Shown: piece by piece, positions 13,617 to 26,828 of the stretch
Numbering within the stretch: the first letter of the stretch is position 1
How the letters are laid out: the number at the start of each line of letters is the position of its first letter
DNA from: Cymbidium sinense
Taxonomy: Eukaryota; Streptophyta; Magnoliopsida; Asparagales; Orchidaceae
Assembly (NCBI GenBank): GCA_021442155.1
Contig: CM038214.1
Span: forward strand, 314,805,001 to 314,869,000
DNA: 64,000 nt
Reading direction: 5' to 3'
Made by a program: the position numbers and the translations under genes
Notes under the pieces: model-generated
Database searches by the model: none
Told to the model about the DNA's origin: nothing
The model's input: only the letters and a program-made list of their open reading frames with translations

Positions 13617-13629
13617 AAAAAAAAAAAAA
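13588..13629 (+). promoter_or_regulatory. LINE copy 1 poly(A) signal, end hairpin and tail
   Basis: AATAAA at 13588-13593 is followed by a small inverted repeat (CCCC at 13997 minus 400, that is 13597-13601, pairing with GGGG at 13607-13610) and a 13-A tail from 13617. The order signal-hairpin-tail is repeated in copy 2 and in the 37.1-kb fragment. Confidence 0.7.
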
Positions 13630-14621
13630 TCGTAAACCCTAAACCCTAACTCTAAACCTCAAACCCTAAACCCTAAAGCCTAAAAAACCCTAAACCCTAA
13701 AACCTAAACCCTAAACCCTAAACCCTAAACACTAAACTAACCCTAAACCCTAAACCCTAAATGGAAAACCCTAAACATTAAACCATAAATCCTAAACCCA
13801 AAACCCAAAACCCTAAAACCCTAAACCCTAAAACTCTCCATCCGAAACCCTAAACCTTAAACCCTAAACCCTGAAAACCTAAAAACCAAAAAACCTAATC
13901 CTAAACTAAATAAAACCTAAAAATAAAATAAATAAATAAACCTAAACCTAAATAAAATAAAACCTAAACTAAACCTAAACCTAAACCTAAAAAGAAAATA
14001 AAATAAACTAATTAAAATAAACTAAAATAAATAAATAAAAACCTAAACTAAACTAAAAAATAAAATAAACCTAAGAATAAAAACCTAAATAAAATAAAAA
14101 CTAAATGTAAATAAAAATAAAATAAACCTAACATAAAATCAAATAAAAACTAAATAAATACCTAAACTTAAAAAATATACCTAAAAACATAAACCTTAAA
14201 CTAAAAGAAAACCTAAAACTAAAATAAAAATAAAATAAAAAAAAAAAAAAAAAAACAAAACCTAAACTAAAATACACTAAACTAAAATAAATAAAACATA
14301 AAATTAAACCTAAACCTTAAATTAAATAAAATTAAATAAACTAAAAATAAAACTAAACCTAAACTAAAAAATAAAACCAAAAATAAACCTAAAACCTAAA
14401 CCTAAAATTGAAAATAAAACTTAAATCTAAAAAAAGAAAATAAAAATAAAACTCAACCAAAAACTAAATTTAAACCTAAACCTAAACTTAAAAATTAAAC
14501 TAAAATAAAAAACAAAAACTAAAATAAAAAACCTTGACTAAAATAAATAATCCTAAAATAAATAAACTAAACTAAATAAAAATAAAATAAATAAATAAAA
14601 AATAAATTAAATATACACATG
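13630..14621 (+). repeat. Telomere-derived satellite after LINE copy 1
   Basis: The heptad-rich head runs from about 13632 to 13880 and contains CCCTAAA with variants. A degenerate body continues to about 14600. The body carries the marker aactaaatgtaaataaa near 14098, equivalent to the ACGT-marked step in other units. A 22-base A run lies near 14230-14254. There is no gene. It ends against a short GR-RBP tail remnant rather than a normal closing tag. Confidence 0.8.
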
Positions 14622-14661
14622 AAGAAATGTTGAATCTAAATTTCTTCTCTGTTAAAAAAAA
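14622..14661 (+). pseudogene. GR-RBP 3'-UTR tail remnant (copy 2)
   Basis: Only gaagaaatgttgaatc, ttcttctctgtt and an A run remain, matching the last 40 bases of the longer GR-RBP fragments. Heptads follow at once, as they do after the other copies. Confidence 0.75.
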
Positions 14662-17600
14662 GCAAAAACCCTAAACCCTAAACTAAAACCAGAACCCTAA
14701 ACCTAAAACCTAAACCCTAAACCCTAAACCTTAAACCCTAAATACTAAAAACCATAAACCCTAAACCCTAAACATAAAACCCTAAACCCTAAAACCCTAA
14801 ACCTTAAACCCTAAACACTAAAACCTAAACCCTAAACCCAAAAAAAAAACCCTAAACGCTAAAACATGAACCCTAAACCCCAAAACCTAGTTCCTAAACC
14901 CTAAACCCTAAACTAACCCTTAAACCCAAAAAAGCTAAACACCTAAACCTAAACTAATTAAAACCTAAAAGTAAAATAAATAAAAAATTTAAACCAAAAT
15001 AAAATAAAAAATAAAATAAAATAAAAACATAAACTAAAACCTAAACCTAAACCTAAAAAGAAAATAAAATAAAAAATAAAAAATAAACTAAATTAAAATA
15101 AATAAAAACCTAAAGTAAACTAAAAAAATTAAAAAACTTAATAAAATAAAAACTAAACCTAAAATAAAAATAAAATAAACCTAAAAAAGAATAAAATAAA
15201 AACTAAATAAAAACTTAAACCTAAACACTAAACCTAAAATAAAATCTAAAAATAAATAATAAATAAAACCTAACCCCTTAACTAAAAAAAGCCTAAACCT
15301 AAAATAAAAATAAAATACGCCTAAACCTCAACTAAAATAAACTAAACTAAAATTTATAAACCTAAACCTAAACCTAAATCTAAAATAAATAAAAAATAAC
15401 TACAAAATTAACCTAAACTAAAAAATAAAACCTAAAAATAAACCTAAAATAAAACCTAAATCGTAAACCTAAATAAATAAAATAAAAACTTAAACCTAAA
15501 CATAAAAATATAAAATAAAACTTGAAACTAAAGAATAAAACTAAATTAAAAATTAAACCTAAACATTAACCTAAAAAATAAACAAAAATAAAAAGCTTAA
15601 ACTAAAATAAATAAACCTAAAATAAATAAACTAAACTTATTAAAATAATAAATAAATAAACCTAAACTACTTTACTTAATTTAATAAAATTAAAGATATT
15701 AAATAAAAATTAAAAAAAACCCTAAACTAACCCTAACCCTTAAAACATACATTAAACCCTAAACCCCCCAAACCCTAACCCTAAACCCAAAAACCCTAAA
15801 GTCTAAGTTTTAAACTCTAAACCCTAAAACCTAAAACCTAAACCTAAACTAAATAAAACCTAAAAATAAAATAAATAAATAAACCTAAATCTAAACCTAA
15901 ACCTAAACCTAAAAAATAAAAAAATAAAAATAAAAACTAAACTCAAATAAAATAAATAAAAACCTAAACTAAACTAAAAATAAAAACCTAAAATCAAAAC
16001 TAAACCTAAAATAAAATAAATGAAGTAAAATAAAATAAAATAAAACCTAAACCTAAACAATAAACCTAAAAATAACTAAAAAAAACCTAAACCTAAATTA
16101 AAAAAATCCTAAACCTAAAATAAAAATAAAATAAATCTAAACCTGAACTAAAATAAACTAAACTAAATAAATAAAACCTAAACATAAACCTAAACCTAAA
16201 CTAAAAAAATAACATAAATAAAAATAAACCTAAACTAAAAAGTACAACCTAAAATAAAAATCTTAAACCTAAACCTAAAAAAATAAAATGAAAACCTAAA
16301 CATAATCCTAGAAATAAAAAATAACACCTAAACATAAAAAATAAACCTAAACCTAAATCTAAACCTAAAAAACAAAATAAATTAAAAAACCTAAACTAAA
16401 ATAAAGAAACCTAAAAGAAAAAAGCTAAACTAAACAAAAATAAAAATAAATCAAAATCAAAATAAAAAATAAACTAAATAAACCTAAATCTAAGAGTTTA
16501 CCTAATTTAAATAAATTTAAAAAAAATAAAAAAAATAAAAAATTTATAAAACTCTAACCCTAAACCCTAAACCTTAAAACCCTAAACCTTAAACACTAAA
16601 CCCTAAATCGTAATTCATACAATCCTAAACCATAAACCCTAAACCCCAAACCCTAACACAAAACCCAAAACAGTAAACCCAAAACCCTAAACCCTAAACC
16701 CTAAAAACCAAAAAAAAAAAAAAAAAAAAAAAAAAACCTAAACTAAATAAAACCTAAAAATAAAACAAATAAATAAAACCTAAACCTAAACTTAAAAGAA
16801 AATAATAAAATAAAACTAAACCTAAACTGAAATAAAAAAATAAAATAAACCTAAAAAAACCTAAATAAAATTAAAACTAAAAGTAAAATAAAAATACAAT
16901 AAACCTAAAATAATATAAAATAAAAAATAAATGAAAACCTAAACCTAAAAAATAAACACAAAAGTAAAACCTAAAAATAAATAAAAAATAAAACCTAAAC
17001 CCTAAATTAAAAAAAACCTAAACCTAAAATAAACAAAATAAAATAAACCTAATCCTAAACTAAAATAAACTAAACAAAAATAAATAAAACCTAAACCTAA
17101 ACTAAACTAAACCTAAACCTAAACTAAATAAAATAAAATAAACTAAAATAAACATAAACATAAACTAAAAATAAAACCTACAATATACCTAAATGAAAAC
17201 CTAAACCTTAACCTATAAAATATAATAAAACTTAAACCAAAACCTAAAATAAAAAAATAAAACCTAAAAAATAAAATAAATAAAATAAAACTAATCTAAA
17301 AAATAAAAATAAACCTAAACCTAAAAAAAATATAAATTAAAATAAAAAACCTAAACTAAAATAAACAAACATAAAATAAATAAACTAAACTAAATAAAAT
17401 AAAAAATAAACCTAAATAAAAATATAAAATAAAATAAATTAAAATAATTAAAAAATGAACTAAATAAACCAAAACCTAATTTACTAAAAACAAAATCTAA
17501 ACCCTAAACCCTATATGCTAAACCCTAAATCTTAAGTCATAAACCCTAGTCCTAATAAACTAACTAAACCCAAATCCTAAACAAACTAAACCTACAACTA

Positions 17601-17827
17601 AACCCTAAACCCCCCCTAAACCTAAACCTAAAACCTAAACCCTAAACCTTAAACCCTAAACAAACCTAAACCTAAACTAAACCTAAACAACCTAAAACCC
17701 TAAACTAAACTAAAACCATAAATCAGAAAACCCAAACCTAAAACTAAACCTAAAAAGCAAACCTAAACCTAAATCTAAACCTAAACCCTAAACTAAACCT
17801 AAATACTAAACTAAACTATAAACCTAA
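14662..17827 (+). repeat. Telomere-derived satellite, about three units
   Basis: Closing tags or weak forms lie near 15672, 16495 and 17480. Heptad-rich heads follow at about 15718-15840 and 16555-16705. A pure run of 28 A lies at 16709-16736 between a head and a body. The last 300 bases (17500-17827) are disordered heptads with many single-base losses. No gene is seen. Confidence 0.8.
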
Positions 17828-18115
17828 GTTTCTCATTCGTTTTCTACTTTCCTTTATTTCTTTATTTTAAAATTCCTTTCTAGTATTTAAAGTATGTTTA
17901 AAGTTCTATATTTCTCTCATCTTCATAACTTTAAGTGAGCATCTCCTTTACTTTTTACTCTTATTATTTTTCTTTCTCTCTATTTTATGGTTGTACTTAG
18001 ATAGGGATTCACTCTAAACTCTTTGAGCATAGATCTTGAGTTTATCCCCTCTTAAGGACCTTGTAACCCCCTTTTTGTGGCAATAAAATTCCGCTACATT
18101 TGGTTCCCCAAAAAA
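17828..18115 (+). mobile_element. LINE 3'-end fragment (5'-truncated)
   Basis: About 290 bases match the end of the two long LINEs: a T-rich lead, gagtttatcccctcttaagg, accttgtaaccccc, ggcaataaaatt and a short A tail at 18110-18115. AATAAA lies at 18082-18087. It is in the same orientation as both long copies and has telomere-like repeats on both sides. The 5' end falls within the 3' UTR, a typical outcome of incomplete reverse transcription, though duplication of an older fragment is also possible. Confidence 0.85.
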
Positions 18116-18232
18116 CTCTAAACTCTAAACCTAGACCCTAAAACTTAAACCATAAACCTAAACCTAAAGTAACTAAACAAATTAAAAAAAATAAACCTAA
18201 ACCCAAAAACCTAATAAACCTAAGCCTAAAAC
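18116..18232 (+). repeat. Heptad linker and GR-RBP leader
   Basis: A short telomere-like stretch contains the conserved leader word aaagtaactaaacaaattaa (about 18165-18184) that precedes most GR-RBP fragments in this window. No other content is seen. Confidence 0.65.
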
Positions 18233-18632
18233 ATATGATCTGGTGGTGGAGGCCGAGGTGGCGATTATCATAGTGGTGGTGAGGGATTTGGAGGTGCTAG
18301 TGGATATGGAGGTGGTGTGAGCTGGTTATGGAGGTGGGAGAGTGATGAAAGGAAAATGGTGGTGGCGGGGGGAGAGCTTGAGGATATGATGGGGGATCCC
18401 GCTATTTGAGAGGCCGGGATGGTTCTGATGGGAACTGGAGAAACTAAAGAATGACCGACCATGGGTAATGAATGTCTTATAGATGGTTCTAGTTATCTAG
18501 GGTTTTATTTGCTCTATGTGTGATTATTTTTGATCTATGTCGTCACTTTTGTGTTAAAAAACTTGATGTGCTACTTGGTTGATGAAATCAAAAAGAAGAA
18601 ATGTTGAATGTGAATTTGTTCTCTATTTAAAC
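18233..18632 (+). pseudogene. GR-RBP retro-fragment (copy 3)
   Basis: The fragment holds part of the glycine-rich tail (codons of type GGT/GGA: tggtggtggaggccgagg, ggatatggaggtggt), a stop region, and the 3' UTR (cttatagatggttctagtta, ttgatgaaatcaaaaagaag) ending in an A run near 18627. The first 60 or so bases of the standard fragment, which encode the end of the RRM, are missing or scrambled. Indels break the glycine-rich frame. No promoter, first exon or full RRM is present. Confidence 0.82.
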
Positions 18633-20495
18633 AAAGAAAACCAAAAACCCTAAACCCTAAACTAAAACCTGAACCCTAAACCCAAAACTTAAACCCTTTA
18701 CCCTAAACTCTAAACCCTAAAAACCCTAAACCCTAAAACCCTAAACCCTAAACAATAAACAATAAACCACAAACCACAAACCCTAAACCCTAAACCTTGC
18801 ACCGTAAACTAACTCTAAACCCTAAATCTAAACCTAAGATAAATTAAAGCTAAACCTAAACCTAAAATAAATAAAATAAACTAAACTAAAAGTAAACCAA
18901 AACCTAAACTAAAAAATAAAAGCCAAAAATAAACCTAAAATAAAACCTAAAACCTAAACCTAAAAATAAAATAAAACATAAACCTATAAGTAATAATAAA
19001 AATAAAACCTAAACAAAAAAAATAAAATAAAAATAAAACTCAAAATAAAAAATAAACCTAAACCAAAACCTAAACCTAAAAAAATAAAATAAAACAAAAC
19101 ACCTAAACTAAAATAAATAAATTAAACTAAATAAAAAAATAAACATATATGTAAATAAAAAAATAAAATAAAATAAATAAAATAAATAAAATAAATAAAC
19201 ATAAACCTACCAGTATATTTAATTTAAAAAGGCCTTACCTAAACTAACCTTAAACCCTAAAGTATAAACACTAAACCCTAAACCCTAAACCTTAACCCTA
19301 AACACTAAACCCTATAATCCTAAACCCTAAAACCCTCAACCCTAAACCCTAAACCCTAAAAATCCTAAAAACCTAAACCTAAATTAAATAAAACTTAAAA
19401 TTAAAATATATAAAAAACCTAAACCTAAATAAAATAAAATAAAATAACAAAAACCTAAACTAAAATCTAAATATAAACCTAAAAATTAAATAAAATAAAT
19501 TAATAAAAATAAACTAAAATAAAATAACTAAATACCTAAACTAAATTTAAAAAATTAACCTAAGAATAAAAAAGCTAAAAAAAATAAAAACTAAATGTAA
19601 AATAAAAATAAAATAAACCTAAAATAAAATAAAATAAAATCTAAAGAAAAATGTAAACCTAAAAAATAAACATAAAAATAAAACCTAAACCCTAAATTAA
19701 AAAAAAACCTAAACCTAAAATAAAAATAAAATAAACATAAAGTTAAACTAAAATAAATTAAACTAAATATATAAAACCTAAACCTAAACATAAAATAAAC
19801 TAAATCTAATCATAAACTTAAATTAAATAAAATAAAATAAACTAAAAATAAAACTAAACCTAAACTAAAAAATAAAACCTAAAAATAAACCTAAAATAAA
19901 AACCTAAAACCTAAACCAAAAAAAAAAAACAAAAAAGCAAAAAACCTAAACCTAAACCTAAAATAAAAAATAAAACCTTCACCGAAAAAATAAAATAAAA
20001 ATAAAAATCAACTAAAAAATAAACCTAATCCTAAACCTAAACCAAAAAAATAAAGTAAAATAAAAAACCTAAACTAAAATAAATAAACCTAAAAAAATAA
20101 AAATAAAATAAACTAAAATAAATAAATAAAATAAACTACATAAATAAAATAAACCTAAACCTACCATATTTTTTTTTAAAACCTACAACCCTAAACCCTA
20201 TAAACCATAAACCTAAACCTAATAAATCCTAAAAACCTAAACCCTAAACCTAAACTAAGCCCTAAAAAAACCCTAACCTAAACCTAAACCCAAAAAGCAT
20301 AAACCCTAAAACCTTAAACCTAAACCCTAAACCTAACCCTAAACCTAAACCTAACATAAAGCTAAAACCCTAAACCCTAAACCCTAAACCCTAAACTCTA
20401 AACCTCAAACCCTAAACCTAAACCTAAAGTAACTAAATAAATTAAAAAATAAACATGAACCATAAAACCAAATAAACCTAAACCTATACAATAAG
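18633..20495 (+). repeat. Telomere-derived satellite
   Basis: Heads lie at about 18645-18835 and 19240-19365, with tags near 19208 and (weak) 20168. The body marker aactaaatgtaaaataaaa lies near 19587. From about 20195 a second heptad block leads to the GR-RBP leader (aaagtaactaaataaattaa near 20424). No gene. Confidence 0.8.
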
Positions 20496-20909
20496 AATGT
20501 GTAGAACCTTGATGGCATGAACATCACCGTCAACCAGGCTCAAACATGATTTACCTGGTGGAGTCGAGGTGGAGCATAGTGGTGGTGGGGATTTGGAGGT
20601 GGATATGGAGGTGGTGAGCAATAGTTTTGGAGGAAAGGGGAGGGACTGAGGTTCTGGTGTGGTGGTGGAGGGAGATCAAAGAAATATCCCAACCAGAGAT
20701 TCCGTGGTTTTGATGGAACTGGAGAAATTGAACGACCGATCCTATGGAAGTGTGCCTTTATAAGAGACAATTCAGGGTTTTGATTTCTATGCGTCTAATT
20801 TTTTATTTATGTCGTCACTTGTGTCTTAGAAAAATTGGTGTGTTACTTGGTTGATGAAATCGAAAAGATGAAATATTGAATCTAAATTTAATCTCCATTT
20901 AAAAAAAAA
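20496..20909 (+). pseudogene. GR-RBP retro-fragment (copy 4)
   Basis: It begins aatgtgtagaaccttgatgg, equivalent to the NGQNLDGRNITVNQAQ end of the RRM but with a TAG in place of the Gln codon. The glycine-rich part is shortened. The stop and 3' UTR follow and end in nine A near 20901-20909. It is the left partner of the fragment at 26829 in a large tandem duplication; both share tttgatggaactggagaaat. Confidence 0.83.
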
Positions 20910-22701
20910 TCAAAAACTTTAAACTAAAATCTTAACCTTAAACCTAAAACCTAAAGCCTAAACTCTAAACCCTAAACCCTAAAAACCCTAAACCCTTAAT
21001 CCTTAACCCTAAACCCTAAACCTTAAACCCTAAACCCTAAACCCTAAACCCCTAACCGCAAACCCCAAACCCTAAAGCTAAACCCTAAATAAAACCATAA
21101 ACCTTAAACCTAAACTTAACCTAAACCTAAACTAAAAATAAAATAAACTAAACCTAAACCAAACTAAAAAAAAAAACCTAAAATAAACCTAAAATAAAAA
21201 CCTAAAACCTAAACCTAAAAAAATAAAATAAAAACATAAACCTAAACCTAAAAATAAAAAATAAAACCTAAACTTAAAAATAAAATAAAAATAAAAGTCA
21301 ACTAAAAAATAAACTTAAACTAAACCTAAACCTAAAAAATAAAATAAAATAAAATTAAAAATAAAATAAACTAAACCTAAACCTAAACTTATAGGTTTAC
21401 TTAATTTAATAAAAACCCTAAACCCTAAACAATAAACTCTAAACCCTAAACCCTAAACCCTAAACCCTAAGAACATAAACCTTAAAACCTTAACCCTAAA
21501 ACATAAAGACCTAAACCTAAACTAAATAAAACCAAAAAATAAAATATATAAAAAAATCTAAACATAAATAAAATAAAAAAATAAAATAAAATAAATAAAC
21601 TAACAAAAATAAACAAAAATAAAATAAATAAAAACCTAAACTAAACTAAAAAAATAAAATAAACCTAAGAACAAAAAGCTTAAATAAAATAAAAACTAAA
21701 CATAAAATAAAAATAAAATAAACCTAAAATAAAATAAAATAAAAACTAAATAAAAATCTAAACAAAAAAAATAAACCTAAAAATAAATAAAAAATAAGTC
21801 ATAAACCCTAAACTAAAAAAAACCTAAACTTAAAATAAAAATAAAATAAATATAATAAAATAAACCTAAACCTATACTAAAATAAACTAAAGTAAAATAA
21901 ATAAAACCTAAACTTAAACATAAAATAAACTAAACCTAAACCTAAACCTAAACTAAATAAAATAATATAAACTAAATAAACCAAAACTAAACTAAAAGTA
22001 AACTTAAAAATAAACCTAAAATAAAACCTAAACCTAAACCTAAAAAAATAAAACCTAAACCTAAACCTAAAAGTTAAAACTTACACTTAATAAATAAAAT
22101 AAAAATAAAACTCAACAAAAAATAAACCTAAACCTAAAACCTAAAAATAAACTATAATTAAAACCTAATGTAAAATAAATAAATCTAAAATAAATAAACT
22201 AAACTAAATAAATATAAAAAATAAACCTAAATAAAAATAAAAAACAAAATAAACTAAAATAAATAAAAAAATAAACTAAATAAACCTAAACATTCCATCT
22301 TACTTAATTTAAAAAAAACCATAAACCCTAAATCTTACACCCTAAACCCTAAAACCTAAACCTGAAACCCTAAACCTACAACCCTAAAACCTAAACTCTA
22401 AACCTTAAACCCAAAAAAACCCTGAACCCTAAACCCAAAACTTGAACCCTAAACCTTAAACCTTAAAAGAATAAACCCTAAAACCCTAAACCCTAAACCC
22501 TAAACCCGAACATGAAACCCTAAACCTTAAAAGCATAAACCCTAATACACTAAACCCTAAACCCAAAACCCTAAACCCTAACCTTAAACCGTAAACCCCA
22601 AATCCCAAAACCCAAAACCTAAACCTTAAGTAGCTAAATAAATTTAAAAATAAACCTAAACCCTAAAACCTAATAAACCTAAACCAAAACCTAAACCCTA
22701 A
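20910..22701 (+). repeat. Telomere-derived satellite, two tagged units
   Basis: GTTTACTTAATTTAA occurs exactly at 21395-21409, and a second tag (cttacttaatttaaaa) lies near 22297. Heads follow each tag. Body order matches 27297-28849 closely. The last 85 bases hold the GR-RBP leader (agtagctaaataaatttaaa near 22628). No gene. Confidence 0.82.
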
Positions 22702-23187
22702 TAATGGGCAAAACTTTGATGGCAGGAACATCACAGTCAACCAGGCTCAATCTAGATCTAGTAATGGAGGCAAAGGCAGAGGCGACAGTTATAATAGTGG
22801 TGGTGGGGAATCTGGAGGTGCTGGTGCATATGGAGGTGGTGGTCAGAGCAGTGGTGGTTATGGAGGCGGGAAGAGCAAAAGGTTACAGCCGTGGTGGTTG
22901 CGGGGGGAGAGACCGGGGATATGATGGTGGATCCCACTGCTCGAGAGGCCAGGGTGGTTCTAATGGGAAATAGAGAAATTGAAGAACAATTGATCCGATC
23001 TGTAGCTTATGGAAGTGTGTCTTTATAGTAGAGACGATTCAAGTTATCTTAGGTTTTTGATTTACTCTATGCGTGCTAATTTTTTATCTCTATCATCGCT
23101 TTCGCCTTAAAAAACTTGGTGTGTTACTTTGTTGATGAAATAAATAAGAAGAAATGTTGAATTTGACTTTATTCTCTGTTAAAAAAA
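22702..23187 (+). pseudogene. GR-RBP retro-fragment (copy 5)
   Basis: The frame from 22702 reads NGQNFDGRNITVNQAQSRSS, the last strand of the RRM joined to a glycine-rich tail with GGGG, SGGYGGG repeats. It stays open to about 22873, where a base loss in the AAGAGC region shifts the frame. The rest of the tail (GRDRGYDGG) is readable in another frame. 3' UTR and A run follow. In plants these proteins bind RNA with an N-terminal RRM and chaperone it with the Gly-rich tail; here the RNP1 and RNP2 motifs are absent, so no function is expected. It pairs with the fragment at 28850. Confidence 0.87.
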
Positions 23188-26100
23188 CAAAAAAACCTAA
23201 ACACTAAATTAGAACTTGAACGCTAAACCTAAAACCTAAGCCCTAAACCCTAAAACTCTAAACCCTAAACACTAAACCCTAAACCCTAAAACCAAAACCC
23301 TAAGCCCTAAACCCTAAACCTTAAACCCTAAACCCTAAACCCTAAATGCCAAACCCTAAACCCTAAACCCTAAACTAAACCTAAACCATAAACCCTTAAA
23401 AAACTAAAACTGAAATCTAAACTAAATAAAATATAAAAATAAAATAAATAAAAAAGCCTAAACCTAAAATAAAATAAAATAAAATAAAAACATAAACTAA
23501 AACCTAAACTAAACCTAAACCTAAACCTAAAAAGAAAATAAAATAAAAAATAAAAACTAAACTAAAATAAATAAATAAAAATTTAAACTAAAGTAAATAA
23601 TAAAAACCTAAAAAATAACTAAAAATCTAAACTAAAGTAAATAATAAAAAACCTAAAAATAAAAAACCTAAATAAAATAAAACCTAAATGTAATATAAAA
23701 ATAAAACAAACCTAAAATTAAATAAAATAAAAACTAAATAAAACCTAAACCTAAACAATAAACTTAAAAATACAACCTAAAAATAAATAATAAATAAAAT
23801 CTAAACCCTAAAATAAATAAAAAAACCTAAACCAAAAATTAAGATAAAATAAACATAAACCTAAACTAAAATAAACTAAACTAAAATAAATAAAACCTAA
23901 ACCTAAACTAAATAAAATAAAATAAACTAAAAGATAAACATAAACCTAAACTAGAAAATAAAACATAAAAAAACCTAAACCTAAAAAAATAAAATAAAAA
24001 CCTAAACCTAAACTTAAAAATAAAAAAAAATTTAAACCTAAAAAATAAAATAAAAATAAAACTAAACAAAAAAATAAGCATAAACCTAAAGCTAAACCTA
24101 AAAAATAAAGTAAAATAAAATCCTAAACTAAAATAAATAAACATAAAATAAATAAACTAAACTAAATAAACCTAAACCTACAAGTTTACTTAATTTAAAA
24201 AAAAAACTTAAACCCTAAACCCTAAACACTAAATCCTAAACCCTAAACTCTAATCCATAAACCCTAAAACTAACCCTAAACTCTAACCCTAAACCCTAAC
24301 CCCTAAACCATAAACCCTAAACTAACCCTAAACACTAAACCTAAATTAAACTAAACCCTAAAGAAATCCATGAACTGAACCTAAACTAATAAAACTAACT
24401 TAAACCTAAACTAACCTAAAACTAAAGTTTAAACCTAAACTCCATAAACTAAAACCTGTTAACCTAAACCCAAAACCTAAAATACTAAATCTAAATGCTA
24501 AACTTAAACTAAACCTAAATCCTGACCTAAACCCTAAAATCTCTAAACCTAAACCTAAACCTTAAACTCATAACCTAAACTCCCTAAACTTAAAACCTTA
24601 AACTCCTAAACCTGGCCTAAATTTAAACTTAAACTTAAACTAATCTATAAACCTTAAACCCTAATCAGACCTTAAACCATAGTTTAACCTCAACCCAACT
24701 AACCCAAACCTTAAACACTAAACCCTAAAGCTAAACCCTAAACCCTAAACACTACCCTAACCTAACTTTAACCTAACCTTAAACCTAAGAAACCTAAACT
24801 CCTAAAATACACTAAACCTTAAACCTAAACTCCTAACTATAAATGCTAAACCTTAAAACCTTAAACCTAAACAAAACTCTAAACCCAAACCCTATACCCT
24901 AAACCTAACCCTAAAACTTAAACTTCAACCTTAAATCCTAAACCCTAAACCCTAAAACCCTAAACCCTAAAGCCTAAACCCAAAACCTTAAACCCTAAAA
25001 CCCAAATAGTAAACCCAAAACCATAAAACCTACAACCCTAAACCTTAAACCCTAAACCCCAAAAAACCTAAACCTAAACTAAATAAAACATAAAAATAAA
25101 ATAAATAAAAAACCTAAATCTAAATAAAATAATAACCTAAACTAAAACCCAAACTTAAACCTAAATTTAAAATTAAAATAAAATTAAAAAATAAAAACTA
25201 AAGTAAAATAAAATTACTAAATACCTAAACTAAACTAAAAAATAAAATAAATATAGAAATAAATAATATAAATAAACTAATAACTAAACATAAAATAAAA
25301 ACTTAATAAAACTAAATTAAGATAAAATAAAATAAAAACTAAATAAAATCCTAAACCTAACAATAAATAAAAAATAAAACCTTAACCCTAAACTAAAAAA
25401 ACAAACTAAACCCAAAATAAACATAAACCTAAACTAAAATAAACTAAACTGAAATAAATCAAACCAAAACACTAAACCCTAAAACCTACAACCCGAAATC
25501 CTAAACCCTAAACTCCAAATCCTAAACCCTAAACCTGAAACCCTAAACCGAAAACCCTAAACCCTAAACCCTAAAAACCTAAAATCCTAAACCTAAAACA
25601 AATAAAGCCTACAAATAAAATAAATTAAAAACCTAAACCTAAATAAAATAAAAAATAAAAAATAAAATAAAAACATAAACTAAAGCCTAAACCTAAACCA
25701 AAACATAAAAGTAAAAATAAAATTAAATAAAATATAAAACTAAACTAAGATAAAATAAATAAAACCTAAATAAACTAAAAAATAAAATAAACTTAAAAAA
25801 ACCCAAATATAAAATAAAAAAAATCAACCTAAAATAAAATAAAATAAAATAAGAACACTAAACCCGAAACCCAATAACCCTAAGCTTTAAATTGTAAACT
25901 AACCTAAACCCTAAAAAAACTAAACCTGAAAGCCTAAACCCTAAACCCTAATCTAACATTAAACCTGTTTACCTAGATTAACACTAAAAAACCCTAAACC
26001 TAATGAAAAACCCTAACTCTAAACCCTAAACCTAAACCCTAAGCTCTAAAATAAACCTCCTAAACCCTAAACTAAACCTAAAAACCCTAAACCTAAACCC

Positions 26101-26828
26101 TAAACCCTAAACCTAAAACCTAAACTAAAGCCTAAACCCTAAACCTTAAACCTACCTAACTAAAAAAACCCTAAACCCTTTACCCTAAACCATAAAACCT
26201 ATAACCTTGGACCTTAAACCTTAAACCCCTAAAAACCTAAACCTAAACTAAATAAAACCTAAAAATAAAATAATTAAAAAACCTAAAAATAAAATAATTA
26301 AAAAACGTAAATCTAATTAAAATAATAACCAAAACTAAAACTTAAACTTAAACCTAAACCTAAAAATAAAATAAAATAAAAAATAAAGCCTAAACTAAAT
26401 ATAATAAATAAAAACCTAAACTAAACTAAAAAATAAAATAAACATAAAAATAAGAAACCTAAATAAACAAAAATTAAACGTAAAATAAAAATAAGATAAA
26501 ACTAAGATAAAATAAAATAAAAATTAAAAAAATCCTAAAGTTAAAAAATAAACTTATAAATAAAATTTAAAAATAAATAAATAATAAAACTTAAATCTTA
26601 AATTAAAAAAATTAAACCTAAACTAAAATAAACTAAACTAAAATAAATAAAACCTAAACCCTAAACCCTAACCATAAACCCTAAACCCTAAAAGCATAAA
26701 CCCTAAACCCTAAACCCTAAACCCTAAACTCTAAACCTCAAACCCTAAACCTAAACCTAAAGTAACTTAATAAATTAAAAAATAAACATGAACCCTAAGA
26801 CCAAATAAACCTAAACCTATACACTAAG
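23188..26828 (+). repeat. Telomere-derived satellite, tagged and short units
   Basis: One full unit ends at the exact tag at 24184-24198. From 24330 to about 25060 the heptads are disordered, with many losses and insertions. From 25060 shorter units follow (about 25060-25450, 25590-25860, 26225-26640) that lack the tag and stop near actaaaataaataaaacc. A local duplication of about 58 bases (taaactaaagtaaataataa twice) lies at 23580-23660. The GR-RBP leader lies near 26759. No gene. Confidence 0.8.

Larger units (their letters stand above)
4698..13629 (+). mobile_element. LINE (plant L1-type) copy 1, nearly full length, dead
   Basis: This is a non-LTR retrotransposon of about 8.9 kb with a short 5' leader, ORF1 (gag-like), ORF2 (endonuclease, reverse transcriptase, zf-RVT, RNase H), an unusually long 3' region and a poly(A) tail at 13617-13629. 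An AATAAA signal lies at 13588-13593. Telomere-like repeats flank both ends. A second copy at 47300-56525 has the same plan, which fixes the element limits. Numerous frameshifts and stops break both reading frames. A target-site duplication cannot be told apart from the flanking repeats. Confidence 0.9.

Noticed and set aside
4698..13629. Target-site duplications at LINE ends
   Set aside because: Flanks are the same short repeat on both sides, so any direct repeat would be expected by chance.
22704..22973. 89-codon frame beginning at an ATG in the GR-RBP fragment
   Set aside because: The true frame starts two bases earlier (22702) and reads the RRM end; the ATG frame is shifted and gives Val-rich nonsense.
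19591..24144. Minus-strand frames rich in Phe, Arg, Tyr and Leu
   Set aside because: They are direct translations of TTTAGG/TTTATT repeats.
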